DNA of 64,000 nucleotides from Olsenella uli DSM 7084 (GTDB lineage Bacteria; Actinomycetota; Coriobacteriia; Coriobacteriales; Atopobiaceae): NCBI RefSeq assembly GCF_000143845.1, contig NC_014363.1, positions 729,186 to 793,185 of the forward strand, read 5' to 3'. Shown piece by piece: positions 1 to 8,214 of this stretch (position 1 is its first letter; each line of letters starts with the position of its first letter). The notes under the pieces were generated by a model. It saw only the letters and a program-made list of their open reading frames with translations, ran no database searches and was not told where the DNA came from. The position numbers and the translations under genes were made by a program.

Positions 1-182
1 ACCAGGTCGCGACCATCGCGCGGTGGCTGTGTGAGACCAGCGGGGACATCGTCTACCACCTGACGCGCTTCTTCCCCTGCTGGCGCATGTCGGACGCCGC
101 CCCCACACCGGTCGAGAGGGTCTATGCGCTCGCCGATGTGGCAAGGGAATACCTGGACCACGTGTACGTGGGCAACTGCTAG
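1..182 (+). CDS. amrS: AmmeMemoRadiSam system radical SAM protein, C-terminal fragment
   Basis: This is the last 59 codons of a gene entering from the left edge, reading in the frame that begins at base 3. The segments HLTRFFPCWRMSD and PTPVERVYALADVAREYLD, followed by VYVGNC, match the end of the AmmeMemoRadiSam radical SAM enzyme, which is related to pyruvate formate-lyase activating enzyme. Family members I know usually continue after the GN motif with a short Cys-containing tail. Here a TAG follows directly, so the tail is missing or naturally absent. The radical SAM Cys motif lies outside the window. The biological substrate of this family is not firmly established. Confidence 0.75.
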   Translation, partial: QVATIARWLCETSGDIVYHLTRFFPCWRMSDAAPTPVERVYALADVAREYLDHVYVGNC

Positions 183-325
183 GAATGGCGGGACCGACGA
201 GCCTCGGCCATGAGGCTGAGCCGATTGGATTCGAAAGGGGCCATGCCGCCCCAACGGACGTCGGGGGCGCTGCGGCAGCATCGTGGCATCGCATTTGATT
301 TTCGCCCGTACGTCCTCTATCATCT

Positions 326-348
326 TTCATAGAATATCGTTCTATGAA
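326..348. promoter_or_regulatory. Perfect inverted repeat, probable TetR operator
   Basis: TTCATAGAA (326-334) and TTCTATGAA (340-348) form a perfect 9-bp inverted repeat around the 5-bp spacer TATCG. It ends 14 bp before the start codon of the TetR-family gene. The arm length, spacing and location fit an autoregulatory TetR operator for the three-gene unit that follows. Confidence 0.75.
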
Positions 349-362
349 TTAGAGAGACGGCG

Positions 363-1013
363 ATGGCGAGAACGAGACGGAATCCAGAGAGTCGGCGCAG
401 CGAGCTGATCGACGCCGCGACCAAACTGTTCTTCTCGCGGGGCTACACGGCGACCTCGATCAGAGACATCCTCGACGCCGTGGACGACAGAACCGCATCT
501 CCCAGCGTGTTCTATTACTACTTCGAGTCAAAAGAGGCAATCTACCAGGCGGTCCTGCAGAGGTACACCGATCGCTACCTACAGGGCATCTCGGCGGCCG
601 CCGCAGAGCACGCAGATGATCCCGATGGGTTGATGGCCTGCATAGCATGCTTGTTCATGGGCACGCTCGCCGCCGACGGACACGGGGACGAGGCGGTGGC
701 CTCCCCTGGGAACCTGCTGTTCTCGCTGAGGTTGAAGGCCGACCTGACGCGGCGCTTCATCGAGGTGTGGGAGCTGTTCATACGGGCGAAGGGCTGGTGC
801 GGGACGGATGACGAGGACGTCCATCAGGCGGCCGTCTTCATCGCCGGCGGCATCGGCGAGATGGTCTTCGACTTCGGCTACGTCCGGGGAAAGGAAGGCG
901 GGGACCCTGCCGCCCTTATGGACCGCATGGTGGACTTCTGCGGTGGCGTTCTCGGCGTCGGCGATGCCGACAGGGAAAGGTACAGGAGGATCGCCCATGG
1001 TCAGCTTGACTGA
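363..1013 (+). CDS. TetR/AcrR family transcriptional regulator
   Basis: 216 aa. The N-terminal helix-turn-helix (about residues 10-56) has the family pattern, with LIDAATKLFFSRGY, TSIRDILDAV and FYYYFESKEAIY. The rest would be the ligand-binding and dimerisation domain, whose ligand cannot be predicted. GAGAGACGG lies just before the ATG. A perfect inverted repeat (326-348) upstream is a likely self-operator. The gene's 3' end overlaps the start of the START-like gene at 997, and the methyltransferase gene follows, so the regulator probably controls both. It is a repressor by family expectation. Confidence 0.9.
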   Translation: MARTRRNPESRRSELIDAATKLFFSRGYTATSIRDILDAVDDRTASPSVFYYYFESKEAIYQAVLQRYTDRYLQGISAAAAEHADDPDGLMACIACLFMGTLAADGHGDEAVASPGNLLFSLRLKADLTRRFIEVWELFIRAKGWCGTDDEDVHQAAVFIAGGIGEMVFDFGYVRGKEGGDPAALMDRMVDFCGGVLGVGDADRERYRRIAHGQLD

Positions 1014-1518
1014 AAACGTCGATCTGGACGTCCCGTTCGAGAGGCTGTGCGAATGGGCGGACAACTTCGAAGAGGAGTTCGTCAGGTGGAGCCCATACCA
1101 CCTGGAGTGCGAGCTCTACGACGGGGACGTTGACGTAGGAAGCAGGGTCAGGTTCCGCGAGATCGTGATGGGCCTCGACTACGACGTCACGGGGTCCATC
1201 GTGGAGAGCCTGCGCAGCCCCGACCGCTTCAGGTTCGTGTTCCAGAGCGACAAGGGGACGGCCTCCATCACCTTCGAGGGGACACGGACGCAGGGTGGCT
1301 GTCGCTTCTCCCATACCGAATCCTTCGGCATGACGGTGCCGGTCATCGGGGCGATCGTGAACTTCCTCGTCTTCAAGGTCTTCTTTCGGAAGAAAGCGGA
1401 TTGGCGGCTGATCAGGGACGACATGGTCCTGGACAACAGATACCTCAAGGAGATCCTCGAAGAGGGAAGGTATCCGGAGCGCATGCCCGTGGAGGAGCTA
1501 AAGAGAGGTGCGAGATGA
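997..1518 (+). CDS. SRPBCC (START-like) family protein
   Basis: 173 aa. The frame is open further upstream, but the ATG at 997 has a clear AGGAGGA (984-990), so I place the start there, overlapping the tetR end. The pattern is that of a polyketide-cyclase/SRPBCC lipid-binding fold: an N-terminal strand (VSLTENVDLDVPFERLCEWADNFEEE would contain the first helix), V-shaped strands ending in RFRFVFQSDKG and FEGTRTQGGCRFSHTESF, then a hydrophobic stretch (VIGAIVNFLVFKVFF) and a C-terminal helix. Such proteins bind hydrophobic ligands. No catalytic residues can be assigned. It overlaps the methyltransferase gene by the ATGA arrangement, suggesting translational coupling. Confidence 0.7.
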   Translation: MVSLTENVDLDVPFERLCEWADNFEEEFVRWSPYHLECELYDGDVDVGSRVRFREIVMGLDYDVTGSIVESLRSPDRFRFVFQSDKGTASITFEGTRTQGGCRFSHTESFGMTVPVIGAIVNFLVFKVFFRKKADWRLIRDDMVLDNRYLKEILEEGRYPERMPVEELKRGAR

Positions 1519-2396
1519 GTGACTTGCACGGCAACCACCGACCCGAGTGCGGCAATCGTCTGTCCGACCAGACTGCTGGGCAGCATGCCGGCCTACAGGG
1601 GGTGGCCGACACGACGTACATCCCGATGGTGGCCAGGATGTACGCCTCAGAGCGCTTCCCAGAGTTCTTCTATGACGGGACGGCCGTAGGGCTTCGGGAT
1701 AAGATTCCGTCTGGAATCCTCGAACGGATCGGGGAGAGCTCCTCGGAATATACGATGATCGCCTCGGTCGCACGCTATCACGTGCTTGACGGCGTGGTGC
1801 GCACGTTCGTGTCGGAACATCCCGAGGGCTGCTGCGTCGTCAACCTCGGTGCCGGCCTGGAGACGATGCCCCATAGGCTCGACATGCCCGAAGTCACGTT
1901 CTACGAGGTGGACCTGCCGGAGACGATCGAACTCCGCAGGGCTCTCATCGACCCGCTTCCGAACGAGGTGCTTGTCGGAGGCGACATGTTCGAGTTCGGC
2001 TGGGCGGACCAGGTCGACAGGACCGTCCCGTCGCTCATGGTCGCCTCGGGAGTCTTCCAGTACTTCGACGAGGCGGACATCGTGCGGTTCCTGAAGGAGC
2101 TTGGCCGGCGCTTCCCCGGCAGCGAGCTGATATTCGACGCAACCAATGCGGTCGGCGTCAGGTACGCCGACCGATACGTGAGGAAGACGGGCAACACCTC
2201 GGCGCGGATCCGCTTCTGCGTGGACGATGCGCAGGCGTTCGCAGGGAGGCTCGGCATGCCGCTTGTCGGAGAGCGGGTGTTTTACACGGAGGCTCGAGAG
2301 GTCCTCGGGAGGCGGCTGAAGCTGTACACGAGGATCGCCATGAGGGTATGTGATGACAAGAGGCGTGCCATCCTCGTCCACCTGAAGCTGGGGTAG
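1515..2396 (+). CDS. Class I SAM-dependent methyltransferase, LCM/O-methyltransferase type
   Basis: 293 aa, starting at the ATG (1515) that overlaps the preceding stop codon. The motif VVNLGAGLETMPHRL near residue 110 is the SAM-binding glycine loop, followed by FYEVDLPETIELRR, the acidic residue region typical of the leucine carboxyl methyltransferase family and its polyketide-type relatives. LMVASGVFQYFDEADI fits motif IV. The substrate is unknown. Co-transcription with a lipid-binding START-like protein and a TetR regulator suggests modification of a small hydrophobic compound, which is inference. Confidence 0.8.
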   Translation: MSDLHGNHRPECGNRLSDQTAGQHAGLQGVADTTYIPMVARMYASERFPEFFYDGTAVGLRDKIPSGILERIGESSSEYTMIASVARYHVLDGVVRTFVSEHPEGCCVVNLGAGLETMPHRLDMPEVTFYEVDLPETIELRRALIDPLPNEVLVGGDMFEFGWADQVDRTVPSLMVASGVFQYFDEADIVRFLKELGRRFPGSELIFDATNAVGVRYADRYVRKTGNTSARIRFCVDDAQAFAGRLGMPLVGERVFYTEAREVLGRRLKLYTRIAMRVCDDKRRAILVHLKLG

Positions 2397-2461
2397 GACT
2401 AGAGGAAGCGGTGCCGGAAATCGCGTTGTGTCGCAGCCCCTACACTCAGAAGCTCCTACAC

Positions 2462-3025
2462 CTATAGCTTGCCCACGAGGTCAGCGCCGGGCGTCAGGGT
2501 CTTGCTGCCGGGGCGCCACTTGGCGGGGCAGACCTGGTCGCCGTGCTCAGCCACGAACTTGGCGGCTTGCACCAGGCGCAGCAGCTCCTGGGCATTGCGG
2601 CCGATGCCGCTGGCCGTCACCTCGTAGACCTGGATGCGACCCTCGGGGTCAACGACGAAGGCACCGCGCTCCGCCTGTCCGGCATCCTCGACGAGGACCT
2701 CGAAGTCGCGTGCGAGGACGTGGGCGGGGTCTGCGAGCATGGGGTAGCTGACCTGGCCGATGCGCGCGGAGCTTCCATGCCAGGCCATATGGGTGAACTC
2801 GGTGTCGCAGGAGACGGAGTACACCTCGCAGCCCTCTGCCTTGAAGGCCTCGTAGTTCTCGGCCAGCTCTTCGAGCTCGGTGGGGCAGACGAAGGTGAAG
2901 TCCGCAGGATAGAAGAAGAACAGCGACCACGTGCCCAGGACGTCCGCCTTGGTGACGGTCCTGAAGCCGTTGTCCTGGTATGCCTGGACGGAGAAGTCGC
3001 CGATTTCCTTGCCGATGAGAGACAT
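2462..3025 (-). CDS. ahpC: Alkyl hydroperoxide reductase subunit C (peroxiredoxin)
   Basis: 187 aa, the usual length for AhpC. It reduces hydrogen peroxide and organic hydroperoxides in the cytoplasm. The peroxidatic cysteine is in FTFVCPTELEEL (about residue 47) and the resolving cysteine in DQVCPAKWRPG (about residue 165), so this is a typical 2-Cys enzyme. The N-terminal MSLIGKEIGDFSVQAY is characteristic. AGGAGG precedes the ATG on the minus strand. No ahpF is adjacent, so the reductant must be encoded elsewhere. It is transcribed divergently from brnQ across a 436-bp spacer. Confidence 0.95.
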   Translation of the reverse strand: MSLIGKEIGDFSVQAYQDNGFRTVTKADVLGTWSLFFFYPADFTFVCPTELEELAENYEAFKAEGCEVYSVSCDTEFTHMAWHGSSARIGQVSYPMLADPAHVLARDFEVLVEDAGQAERGAFVVDPEGRIQVYEVTASGIGRNAQELLRLVQAAKFVAEHGDQVCPAKWRPGSKTLTPGADLVGKL

Positions 3026-3461
3026 GCGTCCTCCTTGTGTCGTGGGCCCGTCCGGACATCATGTGATGCGGCGGGCCCCTTGGTTGATGCGTCAGGCCCC
3101 TTGTCCGGCGTGACTGGTCTCTTGCCTAAAGATAGCCGTGACTGACTCAATATGTACCACACTTAATGACATTTATGCGCGGGAAGCGGAAGTGACGTCT
3201 CGGCGTCCAAATGGGCTGGGAAAAGCAGCCCCTGGCCTCACGCTCCGACCTCTCCTCTCCGCTTGAGAACCTGGGGTCTTTCGTGTTGGGAGCCTTAAGT
3301 ACATGGAAACCTTAAAGGTCGTATAGAATGGGCAGCCATGAAACGTCGTTTTGGATACCAGCTGCGGCCTTCCGCGCGCCCTCGCGCGCTTTGTCGCACG
3401 TGGGATTGGGGAGGTTCGCGTGGTCTGTGGCAGCGTGAGGTCGGATGGGGAAGGGGCTGAG
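3026..3461. other. Divergent ahpC/brnQ intergenic region
   Basis: The 436 bp between ahpC and brnQ hold no convincing gene. The half nearest ahpC has short repeats of the type GGCCCCTTG. A 6-bp stem (GGGCTG 3213-3218, CAGCCC 3226-3231) lies mid-way. Nearer brnQ is an ACCTT-A-AAGGT palindrome (3309-3319) followed at once by TATAGAAT (3322-3329), a plausible -10 region with an overlapping operator. No good -35 is seen. Confidence 0.4.
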
Positions 3462-4841
3462 ATGTTGGCGCATCGCCTGAACCGCAGGGACGGGCTCGCC
3501 GTGGGCGTCATGCTCTTCTCCATGTTCTTTGGTGCGGGCAACCTCATCCTCGCCCCGCTTCTGGGCGTCCAAGCCGCCGGGAGCACGCCGTTGGCCCTGG
3601 CCGGCTTCATCGTCTCGGCCGTCGGCCTGCCTGTCCTCACGATCGCGGCCATCGCGCTCTCTGGCTCGGTGCGCCAGCTGGCCGACCGCATAAGCCCGCT
3701 CTTCTCGGAAGTGTTCGCCGCCCTGGTGTACCTGGCCATCGGACCCTTCCTGGCCATCCCGCGTACGGCGACGACCTCCTACGAGATGCTCAGGCCCCTG
3801 TTGCCGACGGACCTTTCTCCCACGGCGGCGCTCCTGGTGTTCTCGCTGGCGTTCTTTGCGGTGGCCTACGTGCTGGCCATGCATCCCAGTCGGCTGACGG
3901 AGCTCATGGGCAAAGCGTCGGGTCCCGCGCTCTTGCTCCTCATCGTGCTGGTGGTAGGCGCCGTGCTCGTCTCCCCGCCGGGAGGGCCCGCTTCGGCGGC
4001 TGCGGGCGACTACGCCGCCCGGCCCCTCGTCGCGGGCTTCGTGTGCGGCTATCAGACCATGGACGTCCTTGCCGCCCTCGCGTTTGGCATCGTCATCGCA
4101 ATGAACGTGCGTGAGAAGGGGCTGGAAGACACGCGCGACGTCGCTCGGCAGGTCATGCGTTCGGGAGCGATTGCGGGCGTGCTCATGATGCTCATCTACT
4201 GTGGCTTTGGCTACCTGGGCTACACCATGGGTAGCGTCGTGCCGGGTGTGGGCAACGGTGCCGAGGTGATCGCCGCCGCCGCACGTATTGAGTTTGGTTC
4301 GCTGGGGGCCGTGCTCGTCGCTGCCATCTTCGGCCTGGCCTGCCTCAACGTGTGCATCGGACTCACCTGCTCGATCTCGGAGTACTTCTCGGAGCGCTAT
4401 GCGAGGCTGGGCTACCGTCAGTGGGCGCTTGCCGTGGTGGTGGTCTCCTTCCTGCTCTCCAACGTGGGCCTCACTGCCATCCTGGGATACTCGGTCCCGT
4501 TGCTCCTGGCGCTGTATCCCGTGGCGATTTGCCTCGTGGCCATGGGACTGCTGCAGGGCCGTGTCGGGCGGAGTGGGGTAGGGCGCAGCGACGCAGGCAA
4601 TGCTGGCGCGCGCGTCGGGGACGCTCGCGACGCCCCCGCGTGGCGTCTCGCGGTCGCACTCTGCGCCCTCGATAGCGTCACCGTAGCCCTGAGGGATGGC
4701 TATGCGCCCACGCTGTGGCTGCCCTTCGACATGCTTCCCCTGGCGGACCTGCACATGGGTTGGATCACCCTGGCGGTCCTGGGCCTCGTCGTGGGCCGGC
4801 TATGGCGGTGCGCTCGGAGCGGGGAGGGTGGCGTGCAGTAG
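3462..4841 (+). CDS. brnQ: Branched-chain amino acid transport system II carrier protein
   Basis: 459 aa. The frame is open from 3351, but the ATG at 3462 follows GGGAAGGGGCTGAG and leads into LNRRDGLAVGVMLFSMFFGAGNLI, the conserved beginning of the LIVCS family. It is a polytopic membrane protein with about 12 hydrophobic segments that imports leucine, isoleucine and valine with a cation. GAGNLILAP in the first membrane segment and FLAIPRTATTSYE are family hallmarks. It is followed by a 600-bp region of little coding content. Confidence 0.92.
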   Translation: MLAHRLNRRDGLAVGVMLFSMFFGAGNLILAPLLGVQAAGSTPLALAGFIVSAVGLPVLTIAAIALSGSVRQLADRISPLFSEVFAALVYLAIGPFLAIPRTATTSYEMLRPLLPTDLSPTAALLVFSLAFFAVAYVLAMHPSRLTELMGKASGPALLLLIVLVVGAVLVSPPGGPASAAAGDYAARPLVAGFVCGYQTMDVLAALAFGIVIAMNVREKGLEDTRDVARQVMRSGAIAGVLMMLIYCGFGYLGYTMGSVVPGVGNGAEVIAAAARIEFGSLGAVLVAAIFGLACLNVCIGLTCSISEYFSERYARLGYRQWALAVVVVSFLLSNVGLTAILGYSVPLLLALYPVAICLVAMGLLQGRVGRSGVGRSDAGNAGARVGDARDAPAWRLAVALCALDSVTVALRDGYAPTLWLPFDMLPLADLHMGWITLAVLGLVVGRLWRCARSGEGGVQ

Positions 4842-5338
4842 GGACGGGGCGTCAGCGTCTCGGCGCGCAACGCGTCTGGAGCAGGGTGTCCGGGCCCGAC
4901 GTGATCGGGGCCGGTTCACAATGACCTCCCTGCCGTCCGCTTTTCGGGATCGCATGGATGGCAGACGAGGCAGTGTGAATGAAACTATTTTCACGCTGCT
5001 TCGCCACGCGTCCACTTTGGGAGTCCTTTCGGGTGGCAGGCGAAGTAATGTGGGCCATCCGGGGTTATCCGCTCACCCTGACTCTCCTGCATGCCTTCGC
5101 CATCGAGCAGGGATATGTGGTCGTCACCTCCGACGAGCGACGGCATCACGAGATCTATCCGGGAGATCCTCGCAAGACATCTGCCGACAAGCCCAAGACC
5201 GTGGTGCGTCGACCGGTCAGGAGGCTGTAGGAGATCATGAGGGCGAAAGCCCTGAGGGACCGTTGCCCCATAAGGTGATCTGAGGCGATGGCATGTCGAG
5301 TCCTGGGGGCGGTCGTGTCCCCTTGACGGATGATGATG

Positions 5339-5367
5339 TTGACTTCTCGGCGGCCAAGTCTCAATAT
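5339..5367 (+). promoter_or_regulatory. Promoter of membrane protein-tetR unit
   Basis: TTGACT (5339-5344) and CAATAT (5362-5367) are separated by 17 bp. The -10 element lies inside the perfect inverted repeat at 5360-5386, so a bound repressor would block RNA polymerase. Confidence 0.55.
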
Positions 5368-5386
5368 GAACCTTGTTCATATTGAG
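5360..5386. promoter_or_regulatory. Perfect 12-bp inverted repeat, probable TetR operator
   Basis: CTCAATATGAAC (5360-5371) and GTTCATATTGAG (5375-5386) are perfect complements around the spacer CTT. The site overlaps the predicted -10 element and precedes the operon that encodes a TetR regulator (6156-6731), its likely binding protein. Confidence 0.75.
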
Positions 5387-5441
5387 AGGGATTGTCTTGC
5401 GCCAGGGACGCCACCCTGTCGACGGGCCCGGAAGGGGAAAG

Positions 5442-6146
5442 ATGAGCCATGCGAGTTCGGCCGTGAGGCAGGGGGCCATGCCCAAGGGCCTGCGTATAGG
5501 GGAGAGTATCTTTGACATCGGGTACCTCCTGTTCGACCTGGTCGCCGCCACTATCTTCTTCGTACAGGCAAACGGTCGGGCGGTCTTTGTTCTGTACGGG
5601 ATGCTTGCCCTGTGCCTGGGTGGAGGCGATGCCTTCCATCTGATCCCTAGGGTGCAGATGCATCTGTTTGGCGTCGGGGAGGACACGCAAAGGAGGCTGG
5701 GCCTGGGCATCGCAGTGACCTCCGTCACCATGACCGTGTTCTACGCCCTTCTCTACCTCATCTGGGTACAGCTCTTTCCGAATATCCACATCTCTCCTGT
5801 CATACCAGCGCTCGTCTTCCCCATGGCCTTGCTACGGATCGTTCTCTGCCTCTTCCCACAGAACGGCTGGTTCTCCGACAAGGAGAACCTGCGCTGGTCC
5901 CTATATCGGAACGCCCCCTTTGTCATCATCGGGGCTCTGGTCATTGCGCTCTTTGCCATCTCTGGCGATGCGGGTGGGTACGGCCTCTGGAGGATGTGCA
6001 TTGCCGTCGCGCTCAGCTTCGGTTTCTATCTCCCCGTCACCTTCTTCTCAAAGAGGAGGCCTGCCATCGGTGCACTGATGCTCCCCAAGACCGTGATGTA
6101 CATGTGGGTTGTCGGCATGGGCCTGTCGCTCCTCGGTGTTCTTTAG
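5442..6146 (+). CDS. Multi-pass membrane protein of unknown function
   Basis: 234 aa, taking the ATG at 5442 behind GGAAGGGGAAAG. An upstream in-frame ATG at 5373 lies inside the operator and lacks a ribosome site. About seven hydrophobic segments are visible, for example IFDIGYLLFDLVAATIFFV, VTMTVFYALLYLIWVQLF, APFVIIGALVIALFAI and VMYMWVVGMGLSLLGVL. I do not recognise the family. It is followed nine bases later by a TetR gene and sits behind a TetR-type operator, the usual arrangement for a drug- or stress-induced membrane function. That role is inference. Confidence 0.75.
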   Translation: MSHASSAVRQGAMPKGLRIGESIFDIGYLLFDLVAATIFFVQANGRAVFVLYGMLALCLGGGDAFHLIPRVQMHLFGVGEDTQRRLGLGIAVTSVTMTVFYALLYLIWVQLFPNIHISPVIPALVFPMALLRIVLCLFPQNGWFSDKENLRWSLYRNAPFVIIGALVIALFAISGDAGGYGLWRMCIAVALSFGFYLPVTFFSKRRPAIGALMLPKTVMYMWVVGMGLSLLGVL

Positions 6147-6155
6147 GGTCGAGCC

Positions 6156-6731
6156 GTGAAGCCGCCGTCCACGTCGAGGGAAGCCATCCTCGGGGCCTGC
6201 CGCGAGATCGTGCGCGAAAGGGGACTCTCCGGCATCAGCGTCCGCTCCGTCGCCTCGGCCTGTGGGGTTGCCGTCGGTACGATCTACCATTACTTCCCGG
6301 ACAAGGAAGCCCTGCTCCTTGCCGTTACGGCTGACATATGGTCCGACGTCTTCGATCCGGGGAATCGGCTGGTCCATGCGGATGGCTTCGCCGACTATGT
6401 GGAGGGGACCTTCGATGAGGCGAGCCGTCGGCTGTCCCAGTACCCTGGTTTCCTTTCGGAACATGGCTTAGGCCTGGCGTCCATCTCAGGGTGGAGTGAG
6501 GAGCGCATGCGACGCGGGAGGCAGCGCATGCGCTCGTTTCCCTCCGGGATTCGGAGGGGCCTTCTCGACGTGCTGGATGTGGATGGTCGGATTCGCCCTG
6601 ACGTCTGGGACGCCGACCTTTCCAGAGAGGACTTTGTGGAATTCGTCACGCAACAGCTGCTGACCCTCCTGGTTCTTGGCAGGCGAGACTGCCGAGCGCT
6701 CCTGGGCGTGATCAAAAGGACACTGTACTGA
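6156..6731 (+). CDS. TetR/AcrR family transcriptional regulator
   Basis: 191 aa, starting at GTG (6156) behind AGGGTCGAG. The helix-turn-helix at about residues 8-52 is clear: ILGACREIVRERGL, ISVRSVASACGVAVGTIYHY and FPDKEALL. The C-terminal two thirds would form the ligand pocket. It is the second gene of a two-gene unit with the membrane protein, and the perfect inverted repeat at 5360-5386 is the natural candidate for its operator. A 17-bp tandem duplication overlaps its stop codon. Confidence 0.9.
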   Translation: MKPPSTSREAILGACREIVRERGLSGISVRSVASACGVAVGTIYHYFPDKEALLLAVTADIWSDVFDPGNRLVHADGFADYVEGTFDEASRRLSQYPGFLSEHGLGLASISGWSEERMRRGRQRMRSFPSGIRRGLLDVLDVDGRIRPDVWDADLSREDFVEFVTQQLLTLLVLGRRDCRALLGVIKRTLY

Positions 6732-6759
6732 CGCCTAGCAGGTACTGACGCCTAGCAGG
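6726..6759. repeat. 17-bp tandem duplication
   Basis: TACTGACGCCTAGCAGG occurs twice in direct succession (6726-6742 and 6743-6759). The first copy contains the stop codon of the TetR gene, so the duplication does not alter the protein. It looks like a recent slippage event. Confidence 0.95.
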
Positions 6760-6853
6760 ACGCTGCTCCCCGGAAGGGCGAGCGAGCCGATCGGAATGCT
6801 GGCAAGCATGTGGGGCCACTTCGGTAGTGCCGACGGGTGGTGCCGGCGATGAC

Positions 6854-7528
6854 TTAGCGAAGCGCCCTCCCGGAAGCCGCCTGCGGCTTACGGGAGAACG
6901 GCACGACCTCAAGCTTTCCATCCACGAGCTCTCCGAGGAAGACCTGTTTCACCGATGAATACCCCTGGTCCCTCAATTGCCGAGCGACCCAGGTGCCGTC
7001 CCTGTCCGCCAGCCTCAGACCGTCCTCTACCAGGCGTCCGTCGGCGATGAGAGGGAGGAGAGACCCCCTGCTTTTGGCCCCGTGCGTCCTGACGGTCAGC
7101 TTGCCGTTGGTCTCCATTATGGCTGCCTCCACATCGCGGATGCTAGCGATGTCCTCCTCGCGCAGGCGTCGGCTGAGCTGCTCGGCCGTAAGGCCTACCT
7201 TCGCGCAGCGCGAGACGTCGAGCTGCCCTGTGGAGATGATGAGCTCTGGCTGGCTGGCGATGACCTTCCTGAAGACCCTGCTGCTTTCCGCAAGAACCTT
7301 TACTGCTATGACCACCAACGACCAGATGAGCACAATGATCAAGAACTGAAGGACGGTGATGGACTCGTTGTAGATGACCCCGCCGATGATGCCACCGAGT
7401 ACGTAATTCTGAATCTGGTTGAGTGGGGTGTTGAGGGAGAACTCGTACTTCCCGAGGATGTTGATCTGAAGGATCATCACGAGCATGCCAAGCGCAAACT
7501 TGATGGCTGTCAGCACGTAGAAGCTCAT
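6854..7528 (-). CDS. DUF421 family (YetF-like) membrane protein
   Basis: 224 aa. Three N-terminal hydrophobic segments (KFALGMLVMILQINILG, YVLGGIIGGVIY and VLQFLIIVLIWSLVVIAVKVL) are followed by the DUF421 cytoplasmic domain with PELIISTGQLDVSRCAKVGLT, LRLADRDGTWVARQLRDQGY and VKQVFLGELVDGKLEVVPF. The family includes Bacillus YetF. The biochemical role is not well defined, though links to spore and stress physiology are known for relatives. It lies one base after the DUF3290 gene on the same strand, a pairing that recurs in other bacteria. Confidence 0.88.
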   Translation of the reverse strand: MSFYVLTAIKFALGMLVMILQINILGKYEFSLNTPLNQIQNYVLGGIIGGVIYNESITVLQFLIIVLIWSLVVIAVKVLAESSRVFRKVIASQPELIISTGQLDVSRCAKVGLTAEQLSRRLREEDIASIRDVEAAIMETNGKLTVRTHGAKSRGSLLPLIADGRLVEDGLRLADRDGTWVARQLRDQGYSSVKQVFLGELVDGKLEVVPFSRKPQAASGRALR

Positions 7529-7529
7529 C

Positions 7530-7979
7530 TCAGCGCTCTCCGTTCACATAGACGTTGTGGTCGATGATGTGCGTCCGTTCCAGAGCGTATGAGTTGTTGT
7601 CCGCGTTCAGGTGGACGAGGTAGTCCTCCTCGTTGAAGCGCACGATGACGCCGTCTTTCAGGGAGGTCGAATTGACCAGCACTTCGTCCGGTGTAACCCC
7701 CTGGCCGATAGCAATGCCCCTGATGAAGCTCACGAGGCGCTGGGACTGAGACATCTGGTTGCTTACCCGCAGGTACTGTTCTGTCTGAACACCCACCAGG
7801 ACCAACGAGAGAACGAGGGCCCCTATGCCCACGTCCCGCCAGCGGGTCCTCATCCTGTTGCGCATATAGAGGATGCTGAAGACAAGGCCACACGACAACA
7901 GCGCAAGGATCAGCGTCACGCGAATGATGGAATCCATCGACTGGTGGGAGGTGATGTAGTCAATGGTGTAGAAGTTCAC
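7530..7979 (-). CDS. DUF3290 family membrane protein
   Basis: 149 aa. It begins with MNFYTIDYI and has two hydrophobic segments (IIRVTLILALLSCGLVFSILYM and VGIGALVLSLVLVGVQTEQYL), then a soluble tail with VLVNSTSLKDGVIVRFNEEDY. Length, topology and the direct linkage to a DUF421 gene identify the DUF3290 family. Function is unknown. It is the first gene of this minus-strand pair. A TATGAT sequence on the minus strand around 8016-8021 could be its -10 element. Confidence 0.85.
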   Translation of the reverse strand: MNFYTIDYITSHQSMDSIIRVTLILALLSCGLVFSILYMRNRMRTRWRDVGIGALVLSLVLVGVQTEQYLRVSNQMSQSQRLVSFIRGIAIGQGVTPDEVLVNSTSLKDGVIVRFNEEDYLVHLNADNNSYALERTHIIDHNVYVNGER

Positions 7980-8214
7980 CTTTGCTCCTGACCTTTGGCA
8001 GACATACGGCGCCTATCATATCGCTTGAGTGCACCGACGCGTACGGGATTCGTCTCGAGAGGCTCTGGTCCATGGTCACGAGAGAGGGGATTGCCCGTAC
8101 GTTCCCAGTCATTTGCGGGCTGCCTCTTGCTGCCCTGCGCCTCGTCTCGCTTCGCGCCTGCAGGCCACTCAACTGCTAGGATGTACCTATCATCCTCTGA
8201 CGATTGGGGCCGCC

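Larger units (their letters stand above)
4842..5441. other. Region with little coding content, possible gene remnant
   Basis: About 600 bp between brnQ and the membrane protein gene. One plus-strand frame (4979-5230, 83 codons) is open but has no convincing ribosome binding site and no family I recognise, so I do not call it a gene. An imperfect inverted repeat (CAGTGTGAA 4971-4979, TTCACGCTG 4990-4998) lies at its start. The final 100 bp contain the promoter and operator described separately. Confidence 0.4.

Noticed and set aside
4979-5230. 83-codon plus-strand frame after brnQ
   Set aside because: No ribosome binding site, no recognised family and an unusual composition. It may be a relic but cannot be supported as a gene.
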